DNA of 5,476 nt from CAYOPE01 sp964405805 (lineage in GTDB: Bacteria; Patescibacteriota; Doudnabacteria; UBA920; O2-02-FULL-48-8), in the NCBI GenBank assembly GCA_964405805.1, contig CAYOPE010000038.1, positions 1-5,476 of the forward strand, given 5' to 3'. The notes beneath the pieces were generated by a model, which saw nothing but the letters and a program-made list of their open reading frames with translations, did not search any database and was not told the origin of the DNA. The number at the start of each line of letters is the position of its first letter. Positions within the stretch are counted from its first letter, which is position 1. Shown here piece after piece: positions 5,476 through 5,476 of this stretch. A program made the translations under genes and the position numbers.

Positions 5476-5476
5476 T

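Noticed and set aside
1..5476. Possible UGA recoding (glycine, as in Gracilibacteria/Absconditabacteria), suggested by the in-frame TGA at 5460-5458 and by no gene here ending in TGA (stops are TAG, TAA, TAG, TAA, TAA, TAA).
   Set aside because: All complete genes have normal family length without internal TGA, glycines are GGN throughout, and the expected residue at the rpoC TGA is hydrophobic, not glycine. Six stops are too few for the missing TGA to mean anything, and a TAA interrupts the same frame 46 bases away.

Overview
The window reads as a piece of a small bacterial genome, most likely a Candidate Phyla Radiation (Patescibacteria) member or a similar uncultured bacterium from a metagenome. 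The evidence for this is indirect. The RpoC lacks the proteobacterial trigger-loop insertion. A short secreted protein has the Gmad2 (GerM-associated immunoglobulin-like) fold preceded by a 'SCQxxGG' segment, a combination I associate with Parcubacteria-type genomes. Recognisable Shine-Dalgarno sequences are few, and a nested palindromic repeat sits in frame inside a housekeeping gene. The phylum is an inference; no rRNA gene is present.

Layout, left to right. Bases 3-734 (+) hold the 3' part of valS (valyl-tRNA synthetase), which carries a 78-bp palindromic element in frame in an interdomain linker and ends without the usual C-terminal coiled-coil arm. A 66-bp convergent intergenic region (735-800) holds a hairpin built around a perfect 18-bp palindrome, followed by an intrinsic terminator shared with the opposite-strand genes. 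Bases 801-3078 (-) are a compact ABC importer operon of the polar amino acid type, transcribed in the order substrate-binding protein, permease, ATPase, with an extended -10 promoter in front. Bases 3114-3635 (-) encode a membrane-anchored Gmad2 protein whose extended -10 sits so close to the ATG that the message would be almost leaderless. An rpoC terminator (3651-3676) separates it from the 3' part of rpoC, which runs from 3682 to the right edge on the minus strand.

How the genes work together. The three transporter genes form one functional unit: an anchored extracytoplasmic receptor captures a small polar ligand, probably an amino acid, and passes it to a permease driven by the ATPase. 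The flanking genes (valS, rpoC) are unrelated housekeeping functions in translation and transcription. The Gmad2 protein is a surface or envelope protein of unknown role.

Most notable points: the in-frame nested palindrome in valS; two in-frame stop codons in the otherwise well-conserved rpoC reading frame within the last 70 bases of the window, which look more like sequence error near an assembly edge than biology; and the nearly leaderless promoter layout. I found no CRISPR array, transposase, tRNA or rRNA, and no clear novel multi-gene system.
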